Positions 1 through 7,725 of a DNA stretch of 35,916 bases are shown here, in pieces; the first letter of the stretch is position 1, and each line of letters begins with the position of its first letter. The stretch lies in contig JBBKWJ010000200.1 of NCBI GenBank assembly GCA_037968895.1, positions 1 through 35,916 of the forward strand, read 5' to 3'. Source of the DNA: JBBKWJ01 sp037968895 (GTDB lineage Bacteria > Actinomycetota > Acidimicrobiia > Acidimicrobiales > SZUA-35). Below the pieces are notes generated by a model. That model was not told the origin of the DNA. It did not search any database and saw nothing but the letters and a program-made list of their open reading frames with translations. A program made the position numbers and the translations under genes.

Positions 1-99
1 GATGTTGGCGACCGCGTTCTCGAGTGCGGCGAGTGTTTCCGCAGCGTTCGGGTCTCCGGTTCTGCGGCGGGATTGTTCCTGCACAGGTGAATGAATCAT
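1..99 (-). CDS. N-terminal fragment of a truncated gene; possibly GTP cyclohydrolase I
   Basis: Only the first 33 codons are in the window and the gene runs off the left edge. The peptide begins MIHSPVQEQS and ends LAALENAVANI. An in-frame TAG lies two codons upstream of the ATG (103-105), so the start cannot be further upstream. The N-terminus is hydrophilic and then forms a short amphipathic helix. The LENAV.NI stretch faintly resembles the first helix of FolE, and folE commonly follows ftsH in actinobacteria; ftsH is the next gene upstream on this strand. That assignment is inference from context plus about ten residues. The reading frame is well supported, the product is not. Confidence 0.45.
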   Translation of the reverse strand, partial: MIHSPVQEQSRRRTGDPNAAETLAALENAVANI

Positions 100-103
100 G
101 GTC

Positions 104-132
104 TAAGTATGACGATCGGGTGTGACAATCAA
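104..132 (-). promoter_or_regulatory. Possible promoter of the truncated left-edge gene
   Basis: On the minus strand TTGATT (132-127) and TACTTA (109-104) are separated by 17 nt. The -10-like box ends 4 nt before the ATG at 99, so transcription would start at or within the start codon. The -10 match is imperfect. Confidence 0.22.
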
Positions 133-280
133 GGCCGCGTTTCCCCTGGTCACCAAAATAATCCAAAGAAGTTTTGGAATACTTCGCGTCGTGATTAATC
201 TCCGGCATCGAGATTGTTCTCGACGGCGTTGGCGGAAGCTGAGACGTCATCGCCTGGTGTTTCGAGTGAGGTCGCGGCTG

Positions 281-286
281 TAGGGT
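281..286 (+). promoter_or_regulatory. -10 box TAGGGT, leaderless arrangement
   Basis: TAGGGT fits the TANNNT -10 consensus and is followed by 7 nt and then the ATG at 294, which places the expected transcription start at the start codon. There is no Shine-Dalgarno sequence and no good -35 box. Confidence 0.4.
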
Positions 287-293
287 TCGGGCT

Positions 294-701
294 ATGACTA
301 CCGCCCAGATCATGCTTTTGATCGGTCTCTCCTGCATCGCCGTCGTCGTCGCATTGATTCTTCAGCGACGGCGACCCGAGCCGCCGACAGCACCGTCGTA
401 TCGGGCCCCTGGCCAGGTGGACCGCAACGACTTTGCTTCGCCAGCCGCTGATCAGATCGTCATCGTCTTCACGTCGTCGAGCTGTGCTGGCTGCGCCTCG
501 GTATGGGACCAAGTCACCGAGTTCGCGTCGGAAAGCATTGCGGTGCAGAATGTCGAAGTGTCGATCGACTCATCGCTCCACAAGCGCTACAAGATTGATG
601 GTGTGCCTACCACGCTTGTAGTTGCTCACGACGGTGTCGTGAGCAACTCGTTCTTTGGCCCAATCCCAGAGGGCGAGCTCAAGCAAGCTGTCAGTCGTTG
701 A
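294..701 (+). CDS. Membrane-anchored thioredoxin-fold protein
   Basis: The 135-residue protein has one N-terminal transmembrane helix (about residues 5-23) followed by an RRR stop-transfer motif and a Pro-rich linker. A compact thioredoxin fold covers about residues 54-133. The redox motif is CAGC (Cys64, Cys67) in the context SSSCAGC, and the cis-proline loop GVPTT (Pro105) is present. The single N-terminal helix with positive residues after it suggests the redox domain faces the cytoplasm, but the orientation is not certain. The partner is unknown; a thiol-disulfide or peroxide-reduction role is family-based inference. The gene converges on ftsH and their 3' ends overlap by 11 bp (691-701). 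The start is chosen because a TAGGGT box lies 7 nt upstream. Confidence 0.75.
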   Translation: MTTAQIMLLIGLSCIAVVVALILQRRRPEPPTAPSYRAPGQVDRNDFASPAADQIVIVFTSSSCAGCASVWDQVTEFASESIAVQNVEVSIDSSLHKRYKIDGVPTTLVVAHDGVVSNSFFGPIPEGELKQAVSR

Positions 702-2661
702 CCGAGGCAGCTTCAGTATCCGCTGGTTCCTCGGAATCATCGGTGTCTGGCTCTTCTGAAGGTGACGGGGTAATCGTCTTCAATGATGCGGAGGATGCTG
801 TTCCGGCAACCGAGATCAGTCGATTGACCTCGGCCCCTGAAAGGGTCTCATGTTCGAGAAGACCCCTTGCGATCAGGTTGAGGGCCTTGCGGTGCTCAGT
901 GAGTAATCGACGACAACGATCTTCGGACTCAAGCAGGATCCGTTGTGTTTCCTCGTCGAGCACTCGGGCGGTCTCTTGCGAGTAGTCCTTGCCACCCATC
1001 ATGTCGTCGCCCATGAACATCGGGCCGCTGTCGCTGAACGACATTGGTCCGACCTTGTCGCTCATGCCCCAGTCGGTCACCATTCGTCGTGCGATATTGG
1101 TGGCCTGTTGGAGGTCGTTGGCGGCGCCAGAGGAGACAACGTCGAAGACAAGCTGTTCGGCGTTTCTGCCGCCGAGGGCCATAACAATCATGTTCTCGGC
1201 TTCGGTCCGTCGCATTGAGTGACGATCGTTCTCAGGCAGGGTCATCGTGACACCAAGGGCCATGCCGGTTGGGATAATCGTGACCTTGTGCAGCGGGTCG
1301 TAGTCGGGGAGGACGGCGGCCATGAGTGCGTGCCCGGCCTCGTGGTATGCGGTGAGCTCCCGCTCAGACTCTGTCATCACAAGAGAATCTCGCTTCACGC
1401 CCATGATGACCCGGTCACGGGCCATATCGAAGTGTTCGGCTCCGATGGAGCTTGCTCCATTGCGGACTGCATAGAGAGCGGCTTCGTTGACGAGGTTTGC
1501 GAGGTCGGCGCCGGACATGCCGGGGGTGCCTCTCGCAATTACGCCAACATCAACCGAGTCTTCGATTCGCTTGTGCTTTATGTGCACGTTCAGGATCTTC
1601 TTGCGATCGTCGAGCTCGGGGAGCGGCACGACGACCTGGCGGTCGAAGCGTCCTGGTCGAAGCAACGCCGGATCGAGGATGTCTGGTCGGTTCGTTGCGG
1701 CCATCATGACGATGCCCTCGGTTGCCTCGAAGCCGTCCATCTCAGACAGCATCTGGTTGAGGGTTTGCTCACGCTCATCGTGACCGCCACCGAGGCCGGA
1801 GCCCCGCTTGCGGCCGATTGAGTCGATTTCGTCAACAAAGATGATCGCTCGGCCCATCTTGCGGGCCTCGGCGAAGAGGTCTCGGACTCGACTGGCGCCA
1901 ACGCCGACAAACATTTCCATGAAGTCTGAGCCGGTGACGGAGAAGAAGGGGACCCCGGCCTCGCCCGCGACGGCCCTGGCAATGAGGGTCTTGCCGGTTC
2001 CTGGAGGACCAACGAGCAGCACGCCCTTGGGGATACGGGCGCCGATGTCGGCGAACTTGTCTGGATTTTTCAAGAAGTCGACGACCTCGGTGATTTCGAG
2101 CTTGACCGATTCGTAGCCAGCAACGTCAGCGAAGGTTGTGCCAGGGCGCTCGGCTGAATATGTCTTGGCCTTTGAGCGGCCGATCGACATGATGCCGCCC
2201 ATTTGTGATTGCTGGCGTCGGGCCAGCCACCAGAAGATGCCGAGGATGATAATGAATGGCAGGAAGATGCCGCCAAGGCTGAGGAAGATGTTGCTGGTTG
2301 GAGTTTCGTATTCGACGACAAGGTCGTTGTTGTCGAAGAAGGCTTGATCGGGCTCGGGCAGAGGGCTGGGGCCAGTGACTTCGTACTCGGTGCCATCGGT
2401 GAGCTCGCCCTTGATTTCGGCCGTTGAGTTGTCGTAGATCATGGTCTTGACCTGGCGGTCGGCGACCATTTCTTTGAACACCGAATACTCGAGCTTGTTG
2501 ACGCTGCCGTCGTTGATGCTTGTTCCGACGCCAATGAGGACGAGCACGACGGCAAAGAGGATCCACATGGACCACTTTGGCCAACCGCCGTCGCCACTGC
2601 CGGGAATGCGCGGGTTTCGTCCTGGCGGCGGTGGTGGAGGTTTGGGGTCTGAATCTGACAT
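691..2661 (-). CDS. ftsH: ATP-dependent zinc metalloprotease FtsH
   Basis: A full-length FtsH of 656 residues, a membrane-bound AAA+ protease that extracts and degrades misfolded membrane proteins and short-lived regulators as a hexamer. After a proline-rich cytoplasmic start come TM1 (about 30-48), an extracytoplasmic domain (about 50-122) and TM2 (about 124-147). The AAA+ module has Walker A GPPGTGKT (218-225), Walker B IIFVDEID (273-280) and the second region of homology NRPDILDPALLRPGRFDR. The M41 peptidase site is HEAGH (440-444), with Asp516 in ANDLQQ as the probable third zinc ligand. The C-terminus is acidic and low in complexity, as is usual. The 3' end overlaps the convergent thioredoxin-like gene by 11 bp. 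The start has a TAGGAT box 7 nt upstream and no SD. Confidence 0.97.
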   Translation of the reverse strand: MSDSDPKPPPPPPGRNPRIPGSGDGGWPKWSMWILFAVVLVLIGVGTSINDGSVNKLEYSVFKEMVADRQVKTMIYDNSTAEIKGELTDGTEYEVTGPSPLPEPDQAFFDNNDLVVEYETPTSNIFLSLGGIFLPFIIILGIFWWLARRQQSQMGGIMSIGRSKAKTYSAERPGTTFADVAGYESVKLEITEVVDFLKNPDKFADIGARIPKGVLLVGPPGTGKTLIARAVAGEAGVPFFSVTGSDFMEMFVGVGASRVRDLFAEARKMGRAIIFVDEIDSIGRKRGSGLGGGHDEREQTLNQMLSEMDGFEATEGIVMMAATNRPDILDPALLRPGRFDRQVVVPLPELDDRKKILNVHIKHKRIEDSVDVGVIARGTPGMSGADLANLVNEAALYAVRNGASSIGAEHFDMARDRVIMGVKRDSLVMTESERELTAYHEAGHALMAAVLPDYDPLHKVTIIPTGMALGVTMTLPENDRHSMRRTEAENMIVMALGGRNAEQLVFDVVSSGAANDLQQATNIARRMVTDWGMSDKVGPMSFSDSGPMFMGDDMMGGKDYSQETARVLDEETQRILLESEDRCRRLLTEHRKALNLIARGLLEHETLSGAEVNRLISVAGTASSASLKTITPSPSEEPDTDDSEEPADTEAASVND

Positions 2662-2668
2662 GCGTGTA

Positions 2669-2674
2669 ATCCTA
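2669..2674 (-). promoter_or_regulatory. -10 box TAGGAT of ftsH, leaderless arrangement
   Basis: On the minus strand TAGGAT is followed by TACACGC (7 nt) and then the ftsH ATG. No SD is present, and no convincing -35 box lies 16-18 nt upstream. Confidence 0.4.
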
Positions 2675-2817
2675 GGGTGTGTGAGCCGCGTTCGATGGTC
2701 GGGGCGAAGCCACCGATAAGTACTTCATGGTCGATAACGTCTCGGTGTGTTCGACTATTCCTTACCGCGAGCCTTGTTCGTGGTCACTGAAGCGCTGGCA
2801 ACGACGGCGAACAGACG

Positions 2818-3543
2818 ATGATCACAACGCCGGCGGCGGCTTATGAGGTTGTGGCCCACCGAGTGTCGTGGGGCCCAAAAGATGCCGTGCTCTGGCTCTT
2901 CGTGGCGTTCGCGTCGCCAGTGTTCGTCTCGGCGCTGTACATCGGAGCCCGTTACGGTGGTGAGTTCCCCGACGAGCGAAGTGCGATCGATTTGATCGCG
3001 ATTCAGCCTGCGCTTTGGGTCGCCTACCTCGCCGGACCTTGGTATACCGCAGCTAAAAAAGGAGCGGGCGCAGTTAGCGACTTCGGCTTTCGATTCAAGG
3101 CGTCTGATGTGCCGGTCGGTCTTGTGGCAGGAGTACTGACCCAAATTGTGGTTATCCGAGGGCTCTATTTCGTCATTGGCCAGTTTGCTGACGGCGACCC
3201 TTCGGCCGAAGCGAAGAAGCTCGCCGATCCGATGAGCGGCGTGTTCGACTGGGGCATTCTGGCGTTCGCCGTTGTCGTCATGGCCCCGCTGGCAGAAGAG
3301 TTCTTCTTCCGTGGCATTTTGCTGCGTTCTATCCAGCGCAGGCTGGGCCCGACACCGGCCATTCTCATCTCGGGGCTTGTCTTCGCTGCCGTGCATCTTC
3401 AGCCGTTGCAGTTTCCCGGTCTGCTCGTGGTTGGCCTACTTGCCGCTTGGTTCGCCGTTCGCACGGGTCGGCTCGGGTTGCCGATCATGTTTCATCTTGG
3501 TTTCAACGCCGCTGGGTTCGCAGTCCTGCTCGCAGATTCCTGA
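2818..3543 (+). CDS. CPBP-family intramembrane metalloprotease (CAAX/Abi type)
   Basis: The 241-residue polytopic protein has about six to seven hydrophobic helices. The conserved motifs of the CPBP (Rce1-like) family are all visible: EEFFFRG in the second half (the EExxxR motif), FAAVHLQ (FxxxH) and HLGFN near the C-terminus (HxxxN). In Rce1 homologues these residues line a catalytic site within the membrane. The bacterial substrate is unknown. The gene is divergent from ftsH, with 156 bp between them, and converges on an unrecognised coiled-coil gene. An in-frame TGA lies nine codons upstream and 2818 is the first ATG after it. There is no SD before it, so the exact start is less certain than the family. 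Confidence 0.85.
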   Translation: MITTPAAAYEVVAHRVSWGPKDAVLWLFVAFASPVFVSALYIGARYGGEFPDERSAIDLIAIQPALWVAYLAGPWYTAAKKGAGAVSDFGFRFKASDVPVGLVAGVLTQIVVIRGLYFVIGQFADGDPSAEAKKLADPMSGVFDWGILAFAVVVMAPLAEEFFFRGILLRSIQRRLGPTPAILISGLVFAAVHLQPLQFPGLLVVGLLAAWFAVRTGRLGLPIMFHLGFNAAGFAVLLADS

Positions 3544-3578
3544 GTGGCGCTCGCCTCGACCTCCGACAGATAGTCCTA

Positions 3579-4385
3579 CTAACGGACGCTGACGACGAGT
3601 CCCTTCTGCATGTTGACGTCGATGACGTCGCTCTGCAGGGATGGCGGATCAATGATGACGGCACGACTCTCGTTGTCGGGAGCGACAAGTTCGAAGTCGA
3701 TCGCACACCGACCCGACTCGTCGGCGGCTCCCGTCGTCGCGACCAGTTCAAGCGGTTCGGGATCGCGAGATGCCTCTGCGAGCAGTTCTTGAGCAACGCG
3801 CAAGATCAGGTGGGATCGGGCCGGGTCTTCGACCTTGCCTGCGTCCCAGCGAACGGAGATGAAGGCACCAACGTCTTCGCGCAACGCCGCCGCTTCGATC
3901 TCAACTGCGAGGCGAAGCGGGTTGTCAGTGACAATGAACGGGCTCTCGGCGTCAGGAAGGGTGGCGACGCTGTGGCGCCACGTGCGTTCGCTTCGGCCGA
4001 GTTCAAGTTGCCAGAGCGTCTCGGCCAGGCCAGCTGCGGGGGGATCATCGCGAACGAGGCCCTCGAGCTGGGCAATCCGTTCGAGAAGGCGTATTTTCTC
4101 CTGCTCACCAGCCTCGTGAAGTTCGACTTGGGTTGCACTCTCAACTGCGCTCGCCTCCCGCAGCTGAACATTGGTTGCGACTGCCTCGTCGGTGGCTTGC
4201 CGAGCATCGTCGAGCTGTTCGGCAAGTTTGCTCGCTTCAGCGCTTCTCGTTTCGAGTTCAGCGGCCAATTGGGCGGATTTGTTCTTTAAATTCTCATTCG
4301 AGGCTGCGATGGTCTGTCGCTGACGCACGACAAGCGCCAGTAACAAGACGACAACGACGCCGAGTCCGATAATGCCATAGATCAT
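3579..4385 (-). CDS. Unrecognised membrane-anchored coiled-coil protein
   Basis: I do not recognise this 268-residue protein. It has one N-terminal transmembrane helix (about residues 3-21, very Val/Leu-rich). A long Glu/Ala/Leu/Gln-rich stretch (about 26-115) with heptad character is probably a coiled coil. A mixed alpha/beta domain of about 140 residues follows, containing LWQLELGRSERTWR and ending in VVSVR. No enzymatic motif is visible. The architecture (anchor, coiled coil, small globular domain) suggests a scaffold or sensor, but that is speculation. It stands alone on the minus strand, convergent with the CPBP protease gene. A TAAGAT box 6 nt before the ATG supports the start. Confidence 0.7.
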   Translation of the reverse strand: MIYGIIGLGVVVVLLLALVVRQRQTIAASNENLKNKSAQLAAELETRSAEASKLAEQLDDARQATDEAVATNVQLREASAVESATQVELHEAGEQEKIRLLERIAQLEGLVRDDPPAAGLAETLWQLELGRSERTWRHSVATLPDAESPFIVTDNPLRLAVEIEAAALREDVGAFISVRWDAGKVEDPARSHLILRVAQELLAEASRDPEPLELVATTGAADESGRCAIDFELVAPDNESRAVIIDPPSLQSDVIDVNMQKGLVVSVR

Positions 4386-4391
4386 GCGGCG

Positions 4392-4397
4392 ATCTTA
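4392..4397 (-). promoter_or_regulatory. -10 box TAAGAT, leaderless arrangement
   Basis: On the minus strand TAAGAT is followed by CGCCGC (6 nt) and then the ATG at 4385. There is no SD. Confidence 0.4.
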
Positions 4398-4508
4398 TCG
4401 AACGACGACGCGAGGACCAGACGGCCTGGGTCGCATGGCTCAAATTGCTGCCGGAGGTGCGTGTTTTCTTCACGTCGGCCGATGGGAACGGGTTAATTCG
4501 TGTCCAGT

Positions 4509-4513
4509 GGAGG
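4509..4513 (+). promoter_or_regulatory. Shine-Dalgarno GGAGG deciding a GTG start
   Basis: GGAGG lies 7 nt before the GTG at 4521. An earlier in-frame GTG at 4500 would place this SD inside the coding region, so 4521 is the better start. Confidence 0.55.
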
Positions 4514-4520
4514 CCAATCC

Positions 4521-4718
4521 GTGAGCGAGAATCAATCCAGTAGCTGCCCGACGTGTGTGAAGGAACTGATATCCATCGCGATCGTGGTCGATGGCCGCGA
4601 CCTCGTCATGCACTCGTGTCAAACCTGCGACACCCGGACCTGGTCACTTGCCGGTGAGTCGATCGAGCTGGCGACCGCGTTGGCGCAGGTCGGCGAGCAC
4701 AGTGGCCGTCGCCGCTGA
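4521..4718 (+). CDS. Small zinc-ribbon protein, function unknown
   Basis: The 65-residue protein has two CxxC knuckles, CPTC near the N-terminus and CQTC about 30 residues later. Between them is a beta-hairpin-like stretch (SIAIVVDGRDLVMHS), followed by TRTWSL and a short helical tail ending GRRR. This is the layout of a single zinc ribbon, as found in small actinobacterial proteins annotated only as hypothetical. Nucleic-acid or protein binding is possible but not shown. The GTG start is chosen for its GGAGG at optimal spacing. It precedes the large glycosyltransferase gene by 64 bp, with a weak hairpin between, so co-transcription is uncertain. Confidence 0.7.
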   Translation: MSENQSSSCPTCVKELISIAIVVDGRDLVMHSCQTCDTRTWSLAGESIELATALAQVGEHSGRRR

Positions 4719-4734
4719 CCTCTGCAACTAATTA

Positions 4735-4757
4735 GGGCAATGACGTCTCTGTTGCCC
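4735..4757 (+). terminator. Weak hairpin between the zinc-ribbon and GT-C genes
   Basis: GGGCAA (4735-4740) and TTGCCC (4752-4757) form a perfect 6-bp stem with an 11-nt loop, followed by GCTTTGG rather than a true T-run. It could be a weak terminator. Confidence 0.25.
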
Positions 4758-4782
4758 GCTTTGGTGCCACCATTGGGCCGTC

Positions 4783-7725
4783 ATGTCTTCATCCCCCACG
4801 CTCAAAGAGCGGGCGTTCGCGTCGCCCCTTCAGCTCGCAAGTTTCGCCGTCGCGGTCGCATGCTCAATTTACGTGTTCCTTCAGCTCCAACCAGGGCTTA
4901 TTTTCAGTGACACGACGCCTGCTGGCGGCGACATGGGCGCGCATGTGTGGGGACCCGCATTCATGCGCGACCACCTGCTCCCGAATCTCCGACTCACCGG
5001 GTGGACCCCAGACTGGTACGCAGGTTTTCCCGCTTACCACTTCTACATGGTGGTCCCATCTCTACTGATCGTTCTTGTTAATGCCGGGCTGCCAACGGCG
5101 CTTGGCATTGTGTGCGGAGCAGCTGCGCTCGGGCTCGGCGCGCTTGTTGCGGTGAAGGCCAAACGCTTCCAGTTGCTGATTCTGGTTACCGCCGTCTTGC
5201 TCGCAATCGGCTTGGTGCCAGTTCCCTACGGCATCGCCTTCAAGTTGGTAAGTGTGCTCGGGGTGGTCGCCATGCCTTTGACGGCATGGGCGATGGCCAA
5301 GCTTGCAGGATCAACCGAGCCAGTGCCTGCTCTTGTCGCACTCGCAGTCACCGTGTTCCTTTTTGACACGAACTTCACGATCTACGGCGGCAACATCCTG
5401 TCGACGCTTGCTGGTGAATTTGCCTTCTCCATCAGTCTCGCATTTGCACTGCTCGCTATTGGTTTGGTGGCGCGGGGCATGGAAACCGACTCGCACCGAG
5501 CGGTTGCTGCTGTCGTGCTGGCACTCGTGGCGCTCAACCACGTCATCCCGCTCATTTTTTGCGTCGTCGCCGTCGTGCTTCTCGTCTTCCTCGACAACAA
5601 CACCCCCCGGCTCTGGATTCTCGGGCTTGCCATCACGATGTTTGTGGCGGTATGGCTGTCCGATTGGGAGTTGTCTGGACTTCTGATATCTGGCGCGCTG
5701 AGCTGTCTCATCGTCGCCGGTGCAATTTTTGCGGCCGAACCAACGGTGCAACGCCGAGCGCTTTGGCTCCTCGTCGTCGGGCCGGTATCCGCGTTGCTGT
5801 CGTTCATCTGGCTTGTTCCGTTCTATGCCCAGTCCAAATATTTCAATGACATGGGCTGGGAACGCCTCCAAGAAACGGTCCCCGCGCTTCTGACCACACC
5901 CATGAAGATCGCAATCCCGGTCGCTGTCATCGGTGCGGTATTCGCCGTCGCAATGCGCGATCGAATCGGGATGCTCTTTTCATTAATGGCAATGTTGTCG
6001 GCGGCGGGAGTGCTCAACTTGCCGCACGGTCGACTATGGAATGCTCGCCTGCTTCCGTTCTTCTACTTGTCGGTATACGTAGTGGCGGGGCTCGGTATTG
6101 CGTACGTCATTCGGTTTGTCGGTGTTGCCCTTTCTGAGCAATTCGAATCGCCCCATCAAGGCTGGATGGCCGTAGCCACTGGCACTGCGCTTATCGCCAC
6201 GCTCATTGGCATAAGCATCCCGCTCCGCACCATGCCTCTCGGCTCGACCAACGTCGACGGTTCCTATAGCTGGATGGGGCTCACTAACCAGAAGAGCAGC
6301 CCAATCCCTGGCTGGTCGAGTTGGAACTACTCGGGCTATGAAGAGAAAAATGCATATCGCGAGTACCGCGATGTCATCTCGGTCATGGGCGATATCGGCA
6401 CCGACAACGGTTGTGGTCGAGCGATGTGGGAATACAACAGCGAACTCGACCGCTACGGCACGCCGATGGCTTTGATGTTGCTGCCGTTCTGGACTGACGG
6501 TTGCATCGGCTCGATGGAAGGTCTCTATTTCGAGTCTTCGGCGAGCACCCCGTTCCACTTCCTGAATCAGAGCACGCTCTCCGACGAACCGTCTCGGGCT
6601 CAGAGGAACCTTCCATACGAAAGCTTCGACATCAATCTCGGTGTGAGCCAGCTGCAAACAACTGGCGTGCGTTACTACATGGCACAAACCGACACCGCAA
6701 TCGCCGCCGCGAGAGGGTCTGATCAGCTCACAGAGCTAGAGATCGTCGAGCCGTGGGTGATCTTCGAAGTCGCCCAGTCCGAGCTCGTCGTCGGGCTCGA
6801 CACCGAGCCAATTATCGCAGCCGGCCTCGAAGAGAACGATCCTCGAGTCGAAGACCGTTTCGATGCTGGTTGGATCTCCGAGGCGGTCAAGTTCTACAAC
6901 AACGCCGACACCTACAAGGCGCTTCCGGCCGAGTCGGGGCCATCCGAGTGGGCGTCAGTCACCGAGCTCGCTGAAGACGATGGCGCGTCGATCGAACCCG
7001 CTTCGGTTAGCAACATCAAAATCGATACCGACTCGATCGCGTTCTCTGTCGACGAGATCGGCAAGCCAGTGCTGGTGAAGATCTCGTACTTCCCGAACTG
7101 GAAGGTCGACGGTGCCGATGGTCCTTGGCGAGCGGGCCCGAACCTGATGGTTGTTGTGCCAACCGAGACAAACGTCAAACTCAGCTACGGGCGCTCGATG
7201 TGGGACTGGCTCGGCGTACTCGCGACGTTGCTCGGAATCGCCGCCCTCGTTGCCATGGCACGCTCCGACCGCCGCCGAAAGCTCGCTCCGGTTCTCGTGG
7301 CCGCCGACCAAGCTGGTCTTGACGACGCAGATGGTGGTGTTCCAGACGACGTTGGTGTCGTTGCCGAGCCGACTGAGGCGGAAACCGAAACGCTGTGGGA
7401 CGATCTCACGAGCCCGCCTGATACGCCGGTCGATGGCATACCGCCCATCGAGGTACTCGCTGTCCCCGAAACGACTGACGCGCCTTCCCCGCTCGACGCA
7501 GTACCCACAGTTGACGATGCATTGCCATTCGAGGGTCCCCCAGACGACTCGGCTGCGACCGCGGCCGCCCCGGTTGTTGCAGCCCCGGTCGCTGAAGTCC
7601 CGATTATCGAAGAATCGAATGTTGACGAACCGAACGTTGACGATGAGCTCGTCGACAACATCGAAATGAGCGATGCCGCCCTCGAGTCACTATTGGGTGA
7701 TCCGCCCGAGCCCGATACGCCATGA
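4783..7725 (+). CDS. Large GT-C-like membrane glycosyltransferase (PTPS-related family)
   Basis: The 980-residue protein has roughly a dozen transmembrane helices in its first half (about residues 17-480). The first extracytoplasmic loop carries GGDMGAHVWGP (Asp50, His54) and GWTPDWYAGFPAYHFYM. That pattern is typical of actinobacterial GT-C-like proteins grouped as PTPS-related membrane proteins, which are thought to move sugars from polyprenyl-phosphate donors outside the cell. A large soluble extracytoplasmic domain (about 480-800) follows, then a last helix near 807-826 and DRRRK. The final 140 or so residues are an acidic, Pro/Ala-rich, probably disordered cytoplasmic tail. The stop overlaps the next gene's start (ATGA), and that gene could make the lipid-linked donor. 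Acceptor and sugar are not identifiable. Confidence 0.75.
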   Translation: MSSSPTLKERAFASPLQLASFAVAVACSIYVFLQLQPGLIFSDTTPAGGDMGAHVWGPAFMRDHLLPNLRLTGWTPDWYAGFPAYHFYMVVPSLLIVLVNAGLPTALGIVCGAAALGLGALVAVKAKRFQLLILVTAVLLAIGLVPVPYGIAFKLVSVLGVVAMPLTAWAMAKLAGSTEPVPALVALAVTVFLFDTNFTIYGGNILSTLAGEFAFSISLAFALLAIGLVARGMETDSHRAVAAVVLALVALNHVIPLIFCVVAVVLLVFLDNNTPRLWILGLAITMFVAVWLSDWELSGLLISGALSCLIVAGAIFAAEPTVQRRALWLLVVGPVSALLSFIWLVPFYAQSKYFNDMGWERLQETVPALLTTPMKIAIPVAVIGAVFAVAMRDRIGMLFSLMAMLSAAGVLNLPHGRLWNARLLPFFYLSVYVVAGLGIAYVIRFVGVALSEQFESPHQGWMAVATGTALIATLIGISIPLRTMPLGSTNVDGSYSWMGLTNQKSSPIPGWSSWNYSGYEEKNAYREYRDVISVMGDIGTDNGCGRAMWEYNSELDRYGTPMALMLLPFWTDGCIGSMEGLYFESSASTPFHFLNQSTLSDEPSRAQRNLPYESFDINLGVSQLQTTGVRYYMAQTDTAIAAARGSDQLTELEIVEPWVIFEVAQSELVVGLDTEPIIAAGLEENDPRVEDRFDAGWISEAVKFYNNADTYKALPAESGPSEWASVTELAEDDGASIEPASVSNIKIDTDSIAFSVDEIGKPVLVKISYFPNWKVDGADGPWRAGPNLMVVVPTETNVKLSYGRSMWDWLGVLATLLGIAALVAMARSDRRRKLAPVLVAADQAGLDDADGGVPDDVGVVAEPTEAETETLWDDLTSPPDTPVDGIPPIEVLAVPETTDAPSPLDAVPTVDDALPFEGPPDDSAATAAAPVVAAPVAEVPIIEESNVDEPNVDDELVDNIEMSDAALESLLGDPPEPDTP

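Noticed and set aside
1219..1821. 200-codon open frame on the plus strand opposite ftsH
   Set aside because: It lies entirely inside a fully conserved ftsH, encodes no recognisable motif and has His/Val/Gly-rich shadow composition. It is a product of GC-rich codon bias.
2755..3396. 213-codon minus-strand frame opposite the CPBP gene
   Set aside because: Highly charged, Arg/Asp/His-rich shadow; the plus strand has all CPBP motifs in frame.
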